Shown here piece after piece: positions 1 through 10,502 of a stretch of 64,000 bases of DNA. The translations under genes were made by a program, and so were the position numbers. Within the stretch, counting starts at the first letter, position 1. Every line of letters starts with the position of its first letter. The notes beneath the pieces are model-generated. The model was not told the origin of the DNA and searched no databases. It worked only from the letters and a program-made list of their open reading frames with translations. The DNA is taken from positions 20,186,001-20,250,000 of the forward strand of contig JAWQUS010000002.1 of NCBI GenBank assembly GCA_036365455.1, given 5' to 3'. This stretch comes from Macrosoma leucophasiata (Eukaryota > Arthropoda > Insecta > Lepidoptera > Hedylidae).

Positions 1-41
1 ATGCAGCCGGGGCGGAGGTCTCATGTCGTGCGTCTGCATCA

Positions 42-516
42 GATCACTTGATTACAGCTCCCCTCACCACCCCCGCCCCCTTCGCGAGCAAACATTCAAT
101 TTGCGCGCACCATTGTAGAGTTTGTCATTCAAAATCACGTCACAACCCGAGGGTGAGTGATCAAATTATTATTCAATAATTTTAACTGCGTTGTTGACTT
201 AGTAGCAACAGCTCTCAGCAGTTTCAGGTGTGGTCCAGACTAATTTTACCTATTGTTTTTTTTTCATTACAGAAGATTCTCTCGCACTCGGAATTTCACT
301 ATGTGCTCGGTGACTGTCAATAGGATCATCACATTTATGAAATATCAACGATCACCAATCAATACATACTTGCGATACACTTGATTATAGCCCCTCTTTA
401 CTGCCTCTACACCTCCGCGAGCAAGCATTCAATTTACGCGCAACATTGTACTGAGCTTGTCATCAAAAAATCTTGTCTTAAGCCGAGGGTAAATGCTCAA
501 ATTATGCAATAATTTA
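42..516. repeat. Diverged direct duplication (~140 bp, two units)
   Basis: Unit 1 (about 42-182) and unit 2 (about 372-516) align along their length: both start with a CACTTGATTA-like stretch, share 'GCGAGCAA(A/G)CATTCAATTT', and end in CGAGGGT followed by CAATAATTT. The separation is about 330 bp. Both units have a GT that could act as a splice donor (G153-T154 and G489-T490), but only the first has a good context (GAGG|GTGAGT). No protein is encoded. It could be a duplicated non-coding exon or an old repeat. Confidence 0.6.
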
Positions 517-884
517 GATTTACAATAGTTCAACCTCTTGAATGTATAGTTTGTGTGGGTTAGGTACATTTCAATTTGACAAAGTATAAAACGGACATGT
601 GCGCTACGTACGAGTATTGATACAATAAGAGATAAGAGAAGATGTTTTTTGGCATATAAGTAATCCAAGCTTGTGAAGTGAAAAAATTCCAAACTTTAGT
701 CATGTTACATTATTGTTCAGTTGACTTTCCCAAAAAAGGGTAAGTAATATGAGATTGGTGTGAAAAAATCGTCGTAGGATTCCGATGTTTAAAGTAGGTA
801 CACACACCTAAACGTTTACTCTTTATTCACAGTCACAGATTCGAAATTGGACGAAGTCACGAGTAATTACTAGTATGTATGTAT
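517..884. other. No recognisable feature
   Basis: AT-rich sequence. The longest open frame here has low-complexity, non-protein-like composition and no motif. Confidence 0.5.
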
Positions 885-1523
885 CTTCACGCCAGGTCCC
901 TAACGGAGTAGGCAGAGAGTGTAGAGCGCCAGATAACCCGGTTCTGACAAACCTCTCGTGCCTCGTCTACATTCATCATTCTCTTCATACATGCACGCCG
1001 CCTAAGACTTTTGATCCCACCATCAGACAGAACTCGACCTATTTGGTCATGGTAGGTCAGTCTTGGTCTTCCTGGGCCTCTGCAACCATCCATATTCGCA
1101 TTGTATATCTGTTTAGTCATTCGCTCTATCGACATTCTTTCTATATGCTCGAACCATGCCGGAGCATGCCTTTTTTCATTTTTACACCGATACTATCATT
1201 TACACAAAGCCTCTTTCTTACATCTTCATTACGAACGCGATCGGTGAGTGATACACCGCAGATCTTGCGCAATGATCTCATCTCGACCGCGTTCAACTTA
1301 CTTTCATGCTCTTTCCTGCATACCCAGCTCTCGCTTCCATATAAAGCGTTGGAGTAAGTACAGCATTATGTACGGCTAGTCGAGCCCGCTGGCTGAGATG
1401 TTTAGATTCTAGCAGCTTACCCAACGCTCCATTCACGCAATTCCCAGTAAGCACTCTTCTTTCTATGTCAGTGGTGTACCTACCATCCTTGCTAGTAAGT
1501 ATTAAAATAGATCCTACTGTCAC
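885..1523 (-). mobile_element. RTE-clade LINE, 5'-truncated reverse-transcriptase C-terminus (degenerate)
   Basis: On the minus strand the conceptual translation, spread over more than one frame, matches the region after the RT catalytic core in RTE-like LINEs. It begins with a DGRYTTDIERRV segment and NGALGKLLESK (about 1400-1490). Then come RARLAVHNAVLTPTLY, a middle stretch with SLT-DRVRNEDVRK-like residues, and a C-terminal block with RMTKQIYNAN, GPGRPRLTYHDQIGRV, RRACMKRMMNVDEARE and SAYSVRDLA (887-1135). The element has essentially no 3' UTR: the reading frame runs almost to the end, followed by a short GATACATAC-type tail. The endonuclease and the RT catalytic YxDD are missing. The plus-strand open frame across 875-1357 is only a shadow. 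The same 3' end recurs at 6060, 10390 and 63470. Confidence 0.85.
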
Positions 1524-2682
1524 CCAAAGAGTTAAACTCTCGTATCTAATGTGTTTTGAAACTGCCGCGACGTTTATGTGGGGAATTTTAAAATAAACCC
1601 ATTATAACATGCGTTTTACGCGTCTATAAAATGCTCGGAATCGCATTATAACGCTAATCTATATATTAGTGAAGTTGGTCGATTGCTTTGAGACATTTTG
1701 TGTCCTTTTAAATAGCAGCAGTGCAAAGGAATTTGGTTAGTCTGCCAAGGAACAGACTCTATCAAGAGAAACTGTAATACCAAGTCGTAAGGTTGTTAAC
1801 GTTTCAGAAAAAAAAAAAGTCAAGAATCCGATCTAATAAAACGTGTGGCCAAATTATCAGGATCAGTCAATTAGCAGGACACAATGTGAACCAGACGTTT
1901 TTTTTTTTTTTTTTTATTTGGTCCACAAAACAAATTACAATTAAACTTCACAAGCAAACTTCAGAAGTTGTTAAATTATTAGCATGTATACATAATTGTA
2001 ACCTTCTAGATGCAGACACAACATTCTAAAAAAAAAAAAGGGTGACTTGTGGTACAAAGCCATATTAGGATGAAGACCTGACCTAGATGCTAATTTTTAC
2101 TGGCAAAGTATGTGAAACCATTGCTTAATTTCTAAGATCTGACATGTACTTACCATTCTTTTGGCAAATAAATCTTTGACCCTGGGGGCTCAATAAAACA
2201 GTCGGTACACCCCAGAGTGACCCCAGATAAGGTGAATATAATATTAATTAAGACATCGTGTGGATAGCAGATTACAACTGGATATTTCAATTGTCTTGTT
2301 ATTTAGATTTTTATGGGTTTTCTAAGACAGAATTCCTTGGCTGTCACCGCTCTGCCTTCCTCATAGAAGACTTACCGTGAAAATATAATTATCGGGACAT
2401 GCTCGTTCGTCACTTCAATCGAAGTCGTTAGTGCCGAAGTGGGGAGCACTAAGCTACACTAGAGAGAGTGTAGTGAAGTGAAGAGGGTACAACTAATTGG
2501 CGGCAGAGGCAGCCGTTGTGGAGTCGCAAATAACTGTCGCATTAATTAGCGAACGATTCTTTAACTGTCTGTCGCAAGTAGGGTCGGGGATTTGCATAAT
2601 TGTCGCCGGAGGGGCGGTAGGGTTGGCAGGGGACTGTTTGATGTGGCTTTTTTTGTTTGCGTGAATGCGTAAACGATATTTA
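1524..2682. other. No gene; A/T homopolymer runs
   Basis: A-runs near 1808 and 2029 and a T-run near 1898 frame an AT-rich stretch that may be a retroposon relic. No coding or RNA motif is seen. Confidence 0.45.
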
Positions 2683-2830
2683 TTTAGGGTTCCGTACCTC
2701 AAAAGAAAAAACTTAAGCCTTATAAGATCACTCATACGTCTGTCTGGCTGTTTGTTCATTTGACACAGCCATTTGCTCCGAAAATAGAGGACCGATTGAG
2801 TTGAAAGGAGATCAGCCAAAATGGTACATA
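2683..2830 (+). repeat. Interspersed repeat fragment (GGGTTCCGTA type)
   Basis: Starts with TTAGGGTTCCGTACCTCAAA and continues through CGTCTGTCTGGCTG and a 'GACCGATTGAGTTGAAA' stretch. This resembles a repeat type common in Lepidoptera. A related fragment lies at 15615-15720, and the GTTCCGTA motif also begins the larger repeats at 17634, 26815 and 48535. Confidence 0.55.
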
Positions 2831-3295
2831 GATTGTACATGAACAAATATTTTACATAAAATTTGTGCGCATAGAGCTGTAAATTTTTCAGTTTAATATT
2901 ATACTGAAAACCACCGGAAAAGTATTTAAACAGCTTTTGTTGTTGTACTTTTGATATTTATGATGGCGTAGAAAGGAACGTAACGAAATGTAATGGCGTA
3001 GGATATAATTATTGTATCAGAAAGTATCGATTAATCGTATTTAAAAAAATCGGTTACATAATAAATAGAAAAATAAGTGAAAGTACACGTTAGATTTCAT
3101 TTTAATTTGCCAACAACTACATGAGGATTTACTGAAATACATTCATTTAGGTTTTAAAATCAACACAAAAGACTAAGTGACCCGATCAATGGATCGATAT
3201 TCCTAAACATCGATATTTTGTGACAGCCGCCTATGTTGACACATCCTTTTTGACGCTTTGATATGTCACCTCATGTCTGTCACGTCATTGATGAT

Positions 3296-3547
3296 TGACG
3301 TCACGTCATTCACTTGGCGTTCTGTGACTTCTCTGTGTTTTGACTACTGACTTGTTTGTTTATGTGCTTGTTGAAACGAATTTCGAGTGCTTTTGCGATT
3401 TGGAATACGTAGGTAGTGCTAGAGGTTTCTGTTCAAGTCAGTTGATCGTGTTCGTTAGTTTTTCTGTAAACAATTTATTATAATCTGCAAAAGCAGACTG
3501 GAGTTTGCCAAAAAAAGTGCTCGGTGTTCAGTGAAAAGCATTCACAG
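3296..3547 (+). promoter_or_regulatory. Candidate promoter with non-coding first exon
   Basis: A perfect CRE-type palindrome TGACGTCA (3296-3303) follows two ATCGATATT sites (around 3193-3215) that resemble the DRE element TATCGATA. About 140 bp downstream is an insect initiator-like TCAGTT (A at 3440). A stretch without long open frames then ends at CATTCACAG|GTAGGT, a good splice donor (exon end 3547). Seen: the motifs and their order. Inferred: a 5' UTR exon of a gene whose coding exons lie elsewhere. No TATA box is seen and the DPE position does not match. Low confidence. Confidence 0.25.
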
Positions 3548-4069
3548 GTAGGTATTTGTGGATACAAGCGTGATTATTTAGTGTACAAATCACTTTCTTA
3601 ACGATAATAGCAATCTACAAACCGTCAAATTTAAATTAGCGCCTATTAGTACGAAAATAAAAAAAAAATATGGTGGAAAAACGACTTCATTCTTACAATT
3701 TTTAAATTGGTATATCTCATGAACCCCACGCGTCAACGAAGTGAAATATGTTTTAAATAGTAGTATATGTACTAATGTCTGAGGACGAAAAGTTTTATTG
3801 ATGTATAATTATGTACCAATGCCCCATACAAAGTGGCGGATCTCCTTTGGACATTATGAATATCAGTGACTCAAACATGCACGTGTAACAAAAAGAAATT
3901 AATTTTATATAGAGGCCACCCTTAGGGAATGAAGGTTTGGCAAGTAGCATTGTATTTTGTGTCCAATAAAATGTCTGGATTTGAAATTTTTTTTATATAA
4001 ATACCTACCTAGTCGAACTCAAACTATTATTTAATTACTTGGAAATAATAGAATTTGCTTGTGATAGGT

Positions 4070-4310
4070 CAACTTTGAAAATATAAAAATAAAGAATTAA
4101 AGCGAATAACACCTGATACGTTGGTTAATATGTCAAAATAAATATAAACAAAAATAAAATAAATAAGGGTCCAAAAATACTTAATAATAAAAATAGGTAT
4201 CAACAGAATGTTCTATACTCTCTTTTACAAACGGTTAGATAAAATATTTGAAATATAAAAGAATATGGGACATTCTTTGTCATTCAATGGCAGAGTTCTA
4301 AAGCCCACAT
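4070..4310 (-). repeat. LINE 3'-end-like repeat, copy 1
   Basis: Shares AATTAAAGCGAATAACA, a TCAA(A/C)A-rich AT tract, CAACAGAATGT, 'CTCTTTTACAAAC' and 'CATTCTTTGTCATTC' with 27470-27750 in the same order. The second copy begins with an (AGAATC) tandem that looks like a reversed LINE tail, so both copies probably lie on the minus strand. No coding content remains. Confidence 0.55.
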
Positions 4311-4705
4311 TACTGAGAAAAAACCTGCCAAAACAAAACTCAGTAGGGTCTTTTCAAAATATGTTCACTCACAACTATTTTCACAATATGGTACTTACCT
4401 ATAACTATGTTTTACAATATCTAGTACAATCCACATTCATTTCACAAAATTATTGTTTAAAGTCTTGTGGAGCTAGACCAGCATTTGTCCAGGCATCTCT
4501 ATTATTTTTTAGGTTATAAGAAAAAAAATCGTCGGCAACTGATTATTCTTCTTCCTATTTTCACATTTGTTTTTTAACATAATGTAGTAATGAGTATTTT
4601 CAATAAATTTATATTTCTATTATGAATTAAATATCTAAAGAAACTTGGTTCTACTCTCTAGCCCCTGCCAGACTTCGGTTAAAATGTCTACTAGTCTTTT
4701 ATTAA
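4311..4705. other. No recognisable feature
   Basis: AT-rich. The short open frame at 4265-4519 starts inside the adjacent repeat and has no motif. Confidence 0.4.
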
Positions 4706-5063
4706 TGACTAGCTGACCCGGAAAACTTCGTATTGCCTCACAATGAAATAATGTGTCAAAGGTTTGATATTGTATAGGAAAATTAAAATAAATGTAGAGG
4801 TACCCGCAGTAAAAAGTAGCCTAAATGTTGGCCAGGCTTAGTATCTATACACCACAAAAAGTTTCATTCGAATCCGTCCAGTATCTTCAACTGACACAAC
4901 AACAATCAACAAACAATCTTCTGGACAAAGGGACAAACAGACAGACAAAAAAAAAAAATTGAAAAGTGTTCTAATACTATTTTAACCTCGCCCCCAATTG
5001 GTTTTTCGGAAATATATACAATGTACAGACACGCGGGTTTTACTGTTTTATTATATGTATAGA
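4706..5063 (+). repeat. CTAGCTGACCCGG-type lepidopteran interspersed repeat
   Basis: Begins GACTAGCTGACCCGGAAAAC, followed by TTCGTATTGCCTCACA. It contains the common TTTCATTCGAATCCGTCCAG segment and ends with a GTACAGACACGCGGGTT...TATAGATA terminus. Related pieces lie at 46805-47060 (same start) and 58780-58826 (same end). Confidence 0.6.
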
Positions 5064-5439
5064 TAGTGTGACAGTGTACTTGCTGAACTGCCACACGACC
5101 ATAACTTAATTCTAAATAGAATGTTCAAATATAAAAGTCTGTTCCAGCAAAGTGGCAACCCTATGTCCCATCGGGCAGGCGTCATATTCGCAAGATGTCC
5201 TGTTGCCAACAACCGCCAAGTTATTCCTTCACATTTATTTATATTAATAAAATTCCACATTTCTACGAATGTCTAGACGTGGCAACACTTCTGCTAAACG
5301 GAGGCCCCAATCCAGTCCTCGGATGGATAAACGAAGTGACATTATTATTCATTACAATTTTCTTAAATAGGAAGATTTTCGGTATTAATCTTGGAGTTCG
5401 GAAGTTTGGGCGACGAATGTTAATAAGTGCCTGCATTCA

Positions 5440-5512
5440 TGGTAGAGGTAAATCCGTGCATTCAAGCATACAGCTTCAGTAGACTAGTGCCAGCAGGCCA
5501 CTACTGCTACGT
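5440..5512. repeat. Two abutting SINE-1 fragments in opposite orientation
   Basis: Bases 5440-5473 match the SINE-1 tail on the minus strand (GGTAGAGGTAAAT...GCATTCAAGCATA). Bases 5474-5512 match the tRNA-like head on the plus strand (CAGTAGACTAGTGCCAGCAG...CACTACTGCTACG). A head and an inverted tail meeting directly suggests nested insertion or rearrangement. Confidence 0.5.
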
Positions 5513-5889
5513 AGCAGGCAGTGATACGTCGAATGCGCATTTGCATGGATTGCTTCTACTCTTATTATTTCTAGAGTTTGTAAGTGTTCAATTGTATGTC
5601 GATATACGATCATGCTCGTAGCACAGATAAGTAAACTCAGCTCACAGAACATTCATTGGCGATGCCCGGGAGACGGTCAAACAATCTCTCATGGACGGCA
5701 ATTCCTCTAAATACATTCGATATTGAGTACCAGTGAGCTCACACATAAAATATATTGCATTGTCGTGTATCTACTTCGTAGTAAAAGGTACCTACATCTA
5801 CATAATAGTTGAAATTACGCGTTAGAGGGAAAAAAATCTAAATATTCACGTTCGCATATTTAACTCAACCTCATCGCATCTACATTGAA
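5513..5889. other. No recognisable feature
   Basis: No motif, RNA fold or protein-like frame stands out. Confidence 0.4.
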
Positions 5890-5960
5890 ACCTCCAGTCT
5901 CATGTAGATGTTTATAGGCTACAGCATTACATCAATGTAAAATGTTTGCTTGTTTGCCAC
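5890..5960 (+). repeat. R1 repeat, 3' fragment
   Basis: TTTATAGGCTACAGCATTAC and CAATGTAAAATGTTTGCTTG match the distal end of the R1 repeat (fuller copy at 40824-41100). Confidence 0.5.
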
Positions 5961-6059
5961 TTCATAACACAAAAAAGCCTCTCATCGGCCGGGAAACGAA
6001 GTCGAAAAATAGTTGATATTGATAAAAATTTTGGCCGCCAAATTTTTATGGAAGTTAGG

Positions 6060-6200
6060 TATGTATCTTCACGCCAGGTCCCTAACGGAGTAGGCAGAAA
6101 GTGTAAAGTGCCAGACATCCCGGTCCTGCCACATCTCCCATACCTCATCTAAATTCATCATTCTCTTCATACATGCCGATTCCTGAGACTTTTTTTATGG
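6060..6200 (-). mobile_element. RTE-clade LINE, extreme 3' end
   Basis: Closely matches the terminal ~130 bp of the relic at 885: ATGTATCTTCACGCCAGGTC followed by CCTAACGGAGTAGGCAG and the TTCATCATTCTCTTCATACA segment. Read on the minus strand it encodes the last ~40 residues before the RTE stop. It is 5'-truncated near 6200. Confidence 0.8.
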
Positions 6201-7861
6201 AAACCTACCGAAATTGTATTATTCTGTATCTTTATCTTCTGCTATCACAACTAAGTGGAGCTTGAACTCTACATTATGTTATATGTGGGTACTTCAGGTA
6301 TATGAACGATTGAGGGCCGTCAGCTTAAAAGGATCTCGCCTAAAACAACTCTTGTATTTGGTGTTGACAGTTGAATGTGTAAACAAGCTCTTTCTGTTAA
6401 CGGTTAGTCGGGTAGTCCCTTTGGTATTTTTATGTCGCGAAAATGACAAATAAGCTTGCATTTCATATTGATGCTACAGTCTATAGATATCTACATAAAA
6501 CCGCCATTTATCATAGCAATCTATTTGAATTAAGCAGCGCCATGTGTGATACATGGTTTAGTCACGCGAGCACGTTCCCAACACTAATCTAGCCCGAAGC
6601 CGCAGCCAAATAATTTGGCGTTAGCTGAAGAAACGCTTTATTACACCCGAGTGGGCCGAGCGCTGGCGGACGAGCAAAAACATCGCATACTCGTATATAT
6701 CCTTACCCAACCTGTACGGGCGACGAAAAAATAATTTACGAGCGATATTTACTCGACCTGCTTTCTTTATATATAGGTAAGTATTTGTATAAATGGGCTG
6801 TTTGTTTTTATTGGTGAAAATGAAACTGAAAAACCTCATATGACAATGTATAAGCATACGAGTAACATTTAACTGTAACAATCCTACTTTTATTTAATAC
6901 ACAATAACGAGAGAAAGCTTTGTCGAGTTTAATATAAAAATTAACGTATCTTAATTTGTATGTATCAGTTGTTGAAAAAAAAAGCAGGAAATAATTTAGA
7001 CTTTGAAGGCCATGATTTAATGCTTCGTAGTTTTGTTGATTAGCGTCCAGAATATTGGCAAATCGGCAATGTGGCATGTATTGGTCAAGATAAGTCTCTC
7101 TATTGATTAGCAATGGCATCACGCACATCGCACATATAGTCTTATTGTAGGAAATATATTATTCAGCCTCGGTTTATAATAATACTATCTGCAATACAGT
7201 CGTTCTCAAAAATATATCATTGCTCACCTTGATGAGTATGCAGGAATTCTCTTATTTCCACATTCGTAAGCGCTGGTAAAACTGAATTAACTCTCAGATT
7301 TCTGTTCCAACATTCAACTTGTCGTTTCAATTCAAATCCAGAGTGTGTTAGCTAGAGTGTATCTGTGAGTACTGCCCGCTACACTCTGCAGATAGCTGAA
7401 TGATGCGGTCGAACTTAAGCTCGGCTTAAAGCTGATTGAAGTGGATATTGACGACGTCCGGGCTCTCAGCTAAGTTCTCGCTTCACATGAGAACTTGGAC
7501 TCTATTCGTAGCCGATAAAGTCGAGAATCGATTACGAGATAACATATCCCATCCTTATGTACCCGACAGTGTTCCCAGTGGTGCGTCTGCTGGAATCTTA
7601 TTGCTACATCTATTTTGATTGTGATTATGTCCGCGGCGACCGCAGCTCAGTTAGAATACTCGTGCACTGGATCTTATATATCCGAGCTTGTTATTAAAGA
7701 CCGATATGCAGAATATAGATAACCAATGACACGACTTTCAATTTAAGATTGATTATTATAATTACAAAACATACAAATTAATGTATTTTTCGCATTAACA
7801 CATGTACGTGATTTTTTGTCAAATAACATCTGCGAGTGCAATATTTATAGAGAAAAATGTG
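6201..7861. other. No gene recognised
   Basis: Several open frames of 60-106 codons occur, but none carries a domain motif or protein-like composition. 6590-6740 is locally GC-richer. Confidence 0.4.
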
Positions 7862-7934
7862 ACTTCAGGCGGGACTTGAACCCACGGCCACTAGGATCTA
7901 TAGTCCAGCCATTCTCCTAACTGAGCTACAGAAG
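7862..7934 (-). pseudogene. tRNA-Tyr-like relic (pseudogene or SINE head)
   Basis: On the minus strand a 73-nt cloverleaf-like sequence is visible. It has GTAGCTCAGTTAGGAGAAT (D-arm and A box), CTGGACTATAGATCC (anticodon arm with triplet ATA) and GTGGGTTCAAGTCCCGC (T-arm and B box). Only part of the acceptor stem pairs (CTTC with GAAG), the anticodon stem has an extra base, the discriminator is not A, and a GTA anticodon has become ATA. Eukaryotic tRNA-Tyr genes usually carry an intron and this has none, which suggests a retro-copy or SINE promoter. Its 5' end abuts the repeat starting at 7935. Confidence 0.6.
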
Positions 7935-8173
7935 CAGGGAATATGTAATAATACTACGAATAGAATGGACACTTCGACGTCCTACCTGATTCCCCTCTTG
8001 TAGCCCACACCTCCTTTAGAGGCATGCCGGTAGCCTCGTGCACTGAGGTGGCGAGCGGGCAACTGTGTTTGTACGTGTTACACGTCCTGATTGATGTCTG
8101 TGTAAGTATGTACTATGTAGTAGGTAACCAGAATAAGCGTTTGTATGGAATTTTAGCTGAGTGTCCGCGGTGT
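7935..8173 (+). mobile_element. Short TIR-less element 'M8', copy E (diverged)
   Basis: Matches the M8 family (see 31987-32217): starts CAGGGAATATGTAATAATAC, contains GAATGGACACTTCGACGTCC and 'GATTGATGTCTGTG', and ends GTGTCCGCGGTGT. The flanking octamers TACAGAAG and GGCCGAAG agree at 5 of 8 positions, consistent with an old 8-bp target duplication. A central region is replaced by unrelated GC-rich sequence. Confidence 0.65.
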
Positions 8174-10117
8174 GGCCGAAGTCCACACTTTACAAATTAA
8201 CACTAACTTTTGTTGTACGTGTTTGTGAAAAATTGTGATGACGCACATTTCTTGTTTCTTGTGCAAGTCTAAAATTACTTAAATAAAGTGTGTGGTTGGC
8301 CTAACATTTCGAGATTGAAATGTACATTCTGTATCGGACGCAATGCACAACTACAACTACAGTTCCCCGTCCGTCAGTTACAGAGTTCCGCGGTGACGTC
8401 AATTTGCGGTCGCCGGTCATAGTGAACGTCGCCTCAAACTTTGCCTCCGAGGTATTCCATTACCATCACTTTTTATTGCACAGAGGCATATTATATTATA
8501 ATATGCCGCATACTCCTGGATCTTGTTACAATTACTGATAGTCAGAGCTGTATCAGACCTCTAGTAGTACTTAACGCAAAAAATGTATGCCATAGTCATT
8601 GCTAAAAACAACAGGCTGCACCTGCAGAAAGTTTTTCCCATCGATCTGAAAGCGTACCACGACTTCATAGAACACAGTATCCTGTGTTCTATGAGGTCGT
8701 GGTCTATGAGGTCATGAGCTTTTATTTTCTTTACTCGTGACGGTGTTGTGTGAATAAAATAAACAAGAGTAGGTGTATGAAACAAAATGTTTACTTTATT
8801 ATTTTGATGCCTGAAATTATTAACATGCAAATATTACATAATAATATGTCGTATGTTTTATTTGTCAGTTGGAATAAAACGCCAACTCAAATATTCATAT
8901 TTACAAATGGATATTTTATACTGGTATATAAAAAGCAAATCCTATTACTCTACAAAAACGAATGGAGGCAAAACAAATTAGGACGGGAGTAGCAACCGGC
9001 AACGCGTCTGTATTGTGACTTGTGACCTGTACTTTATTTTAAATGTCTTTATGCAAGTTCTTTCACTCCAATGTAAACTGTATGCGTGTTTTCCACCATG
9101 ATGAAGTAATATAACTCATTTTTGAGAAATCTGAATTTTTTTGTTATTCCAATGTTGCGGTTGCCGGGGTCATCTGTCAGTTATGAGGCAAAGTTTTGGC
9201 TCGGAGCTGTTTATTGCTTCAGATTGCATGACTCACATTCGATACCCCATAATCCTTCATCCCGTTGGCATCGCCTCAGGGTGAGTACCGATTATGAGTG
9301 AATACTAGAGCATTGTTTGTAGGCTAGCGCATATACACGTCTACGTAAAAAGCAAGGATTTCAATGTAAGTGAGGCCTCAGTCTTTGTGCCTCTTTGCCG
9401 AAAATTACAGGGCCATATGTTTGTGGTTTGATTAAAGCATTTATTATAATGATAATGACTGAAAAATCTAGCAGGATAATCCAATCAAGTAGTGATGGAT
9501 CAGAAGCACTGTACAACACAAGTATTCGTCTATTAAAACTAAGTCACAGTAATTAAGCCTTCTGAAGATTGAATGTCAAAACCAGACACCTTTGTGATAT
9601 TACCTATCGTTCAAACTCAAACTCAAAATTCCTTTAACAACTTGTAATTCTTGATTTGTCGAATTATAAAAAAAAGAATGTACTTGTCTAATGTCTACTG
9701 AAAAGTATTTCAAGCACTGCGCCTTCGATTTAGCTATCTAAATATTTCGCTCATTCTTTGGCTTCTTCAGGTAAAATTGAAATCTTAGAATAAAGTGTTG
9801 TAAGTAAGGACATTGGCTTTGGAGAGACAGCGGTCACGCAACTCGGTGATCTGTTTATCGTAAGCGGTTCGCTCGTAACAGCATTACCGAAGCCCCAACA
9901 CCCGCATGCCACTAGGGTAGGGCACGAGAATGTCGAACGCATTATCATGAAATGTCGTAATAGGAATTCTTTGTTGGAAATATATCGCATTCTCATTTAG
10001 AACTCCTGTGCTGGCCTGTGGGAGGTATGAGGAACGCAGACATACCTACCGATACGGCACCTACACACGTCATCTATATGCTGGCAAACGTTAATTTACC
10101 GGTGGTAGAGTCCCAGT
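8174..10117. other. No gene; small repeat fragments
   Basis: 9370-9425 resembles part of R1 (TTGCCGAAAATTACAGGGCC). 9610-9680 starts with the hexamer-like TCAAACTCAAACTCAAAATT, which looks like the reversed tail of a LINE. The rest has no recognisable content apart from the hairpin at 8657. Confidence 0.45.
8657..8702. repeat. 46-bp near-perfect hairpin
   Basis: Arms 8657-8677 and 8682-8702 pair at 20 of 21 positions (one A/G difference giving a wobble) around a 4-nt TATC loop. The following bases repeat 'TCTATGAGGTC' once more. Confidence 0.85.
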
Positions 10118-10502
10118 TCCTCAGTAGTGTAGTAGTAACAGGTACTAAATAACTGCTAAGCTGGGGTTCTGGTTGCGACGTCCAGGTCTAGTACTCTCAG
10201 AGATAAAGGTGGAATTATCTTTTACTCGTGCTATTGGATTTTAATTGCCTGGAAGTGTCCCAGTGCCACCCATGGAGTTTGGTAATGTACACAGAGATGT
10301 CAACATGTTACATAGTACAAAAACGTACACGGCCAATTGAGGGTGTTTGCATATAATATGATTGCATGCATGCATTTGTTGAATGCATGAAGGTAGACGA
10401 GGCACGAGAGGTATGTCAGGACCGGGATATCTGGCGCTATACACTCTCTGCCTTCCCCGTTAGGGACCTGGCGTGAAGATACACACATACATACATACAT
10501 TT
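10118..10502 (+). mobile_element. SINE-1 copy with an RTE-derived coding tail (chimera)
   Basis: The first part matches the SINE-1 head and body: CAGTAGTGTAGTAGTAACAG, GAGATAAAGGTG, TGGAAGTGTCCCAGTG, AGAGATGTCAACA and TGCATGCATGCATT. From about 10391 the sequence becomes RTE LINE coding DNA in the sense direction, encoding VDEAREVCQDRDIWRYTLSA, then FPVRDLA and a stop, followed by a (CATA) tail. Other SINE-1 copies carry only the final ~40 bp of this RTE end, so this copy has a longer LINE-derived tail or two insertions fused at AATGCATGAAGG. Confidence 0.75.

Noticed and set aside
875..1357. 160-codon open frame on the plus strand
   Set aside because: It lies antisense to the RTE reverse-transcriptase relic; composition is low-complexity and motifs are on the minus strand.
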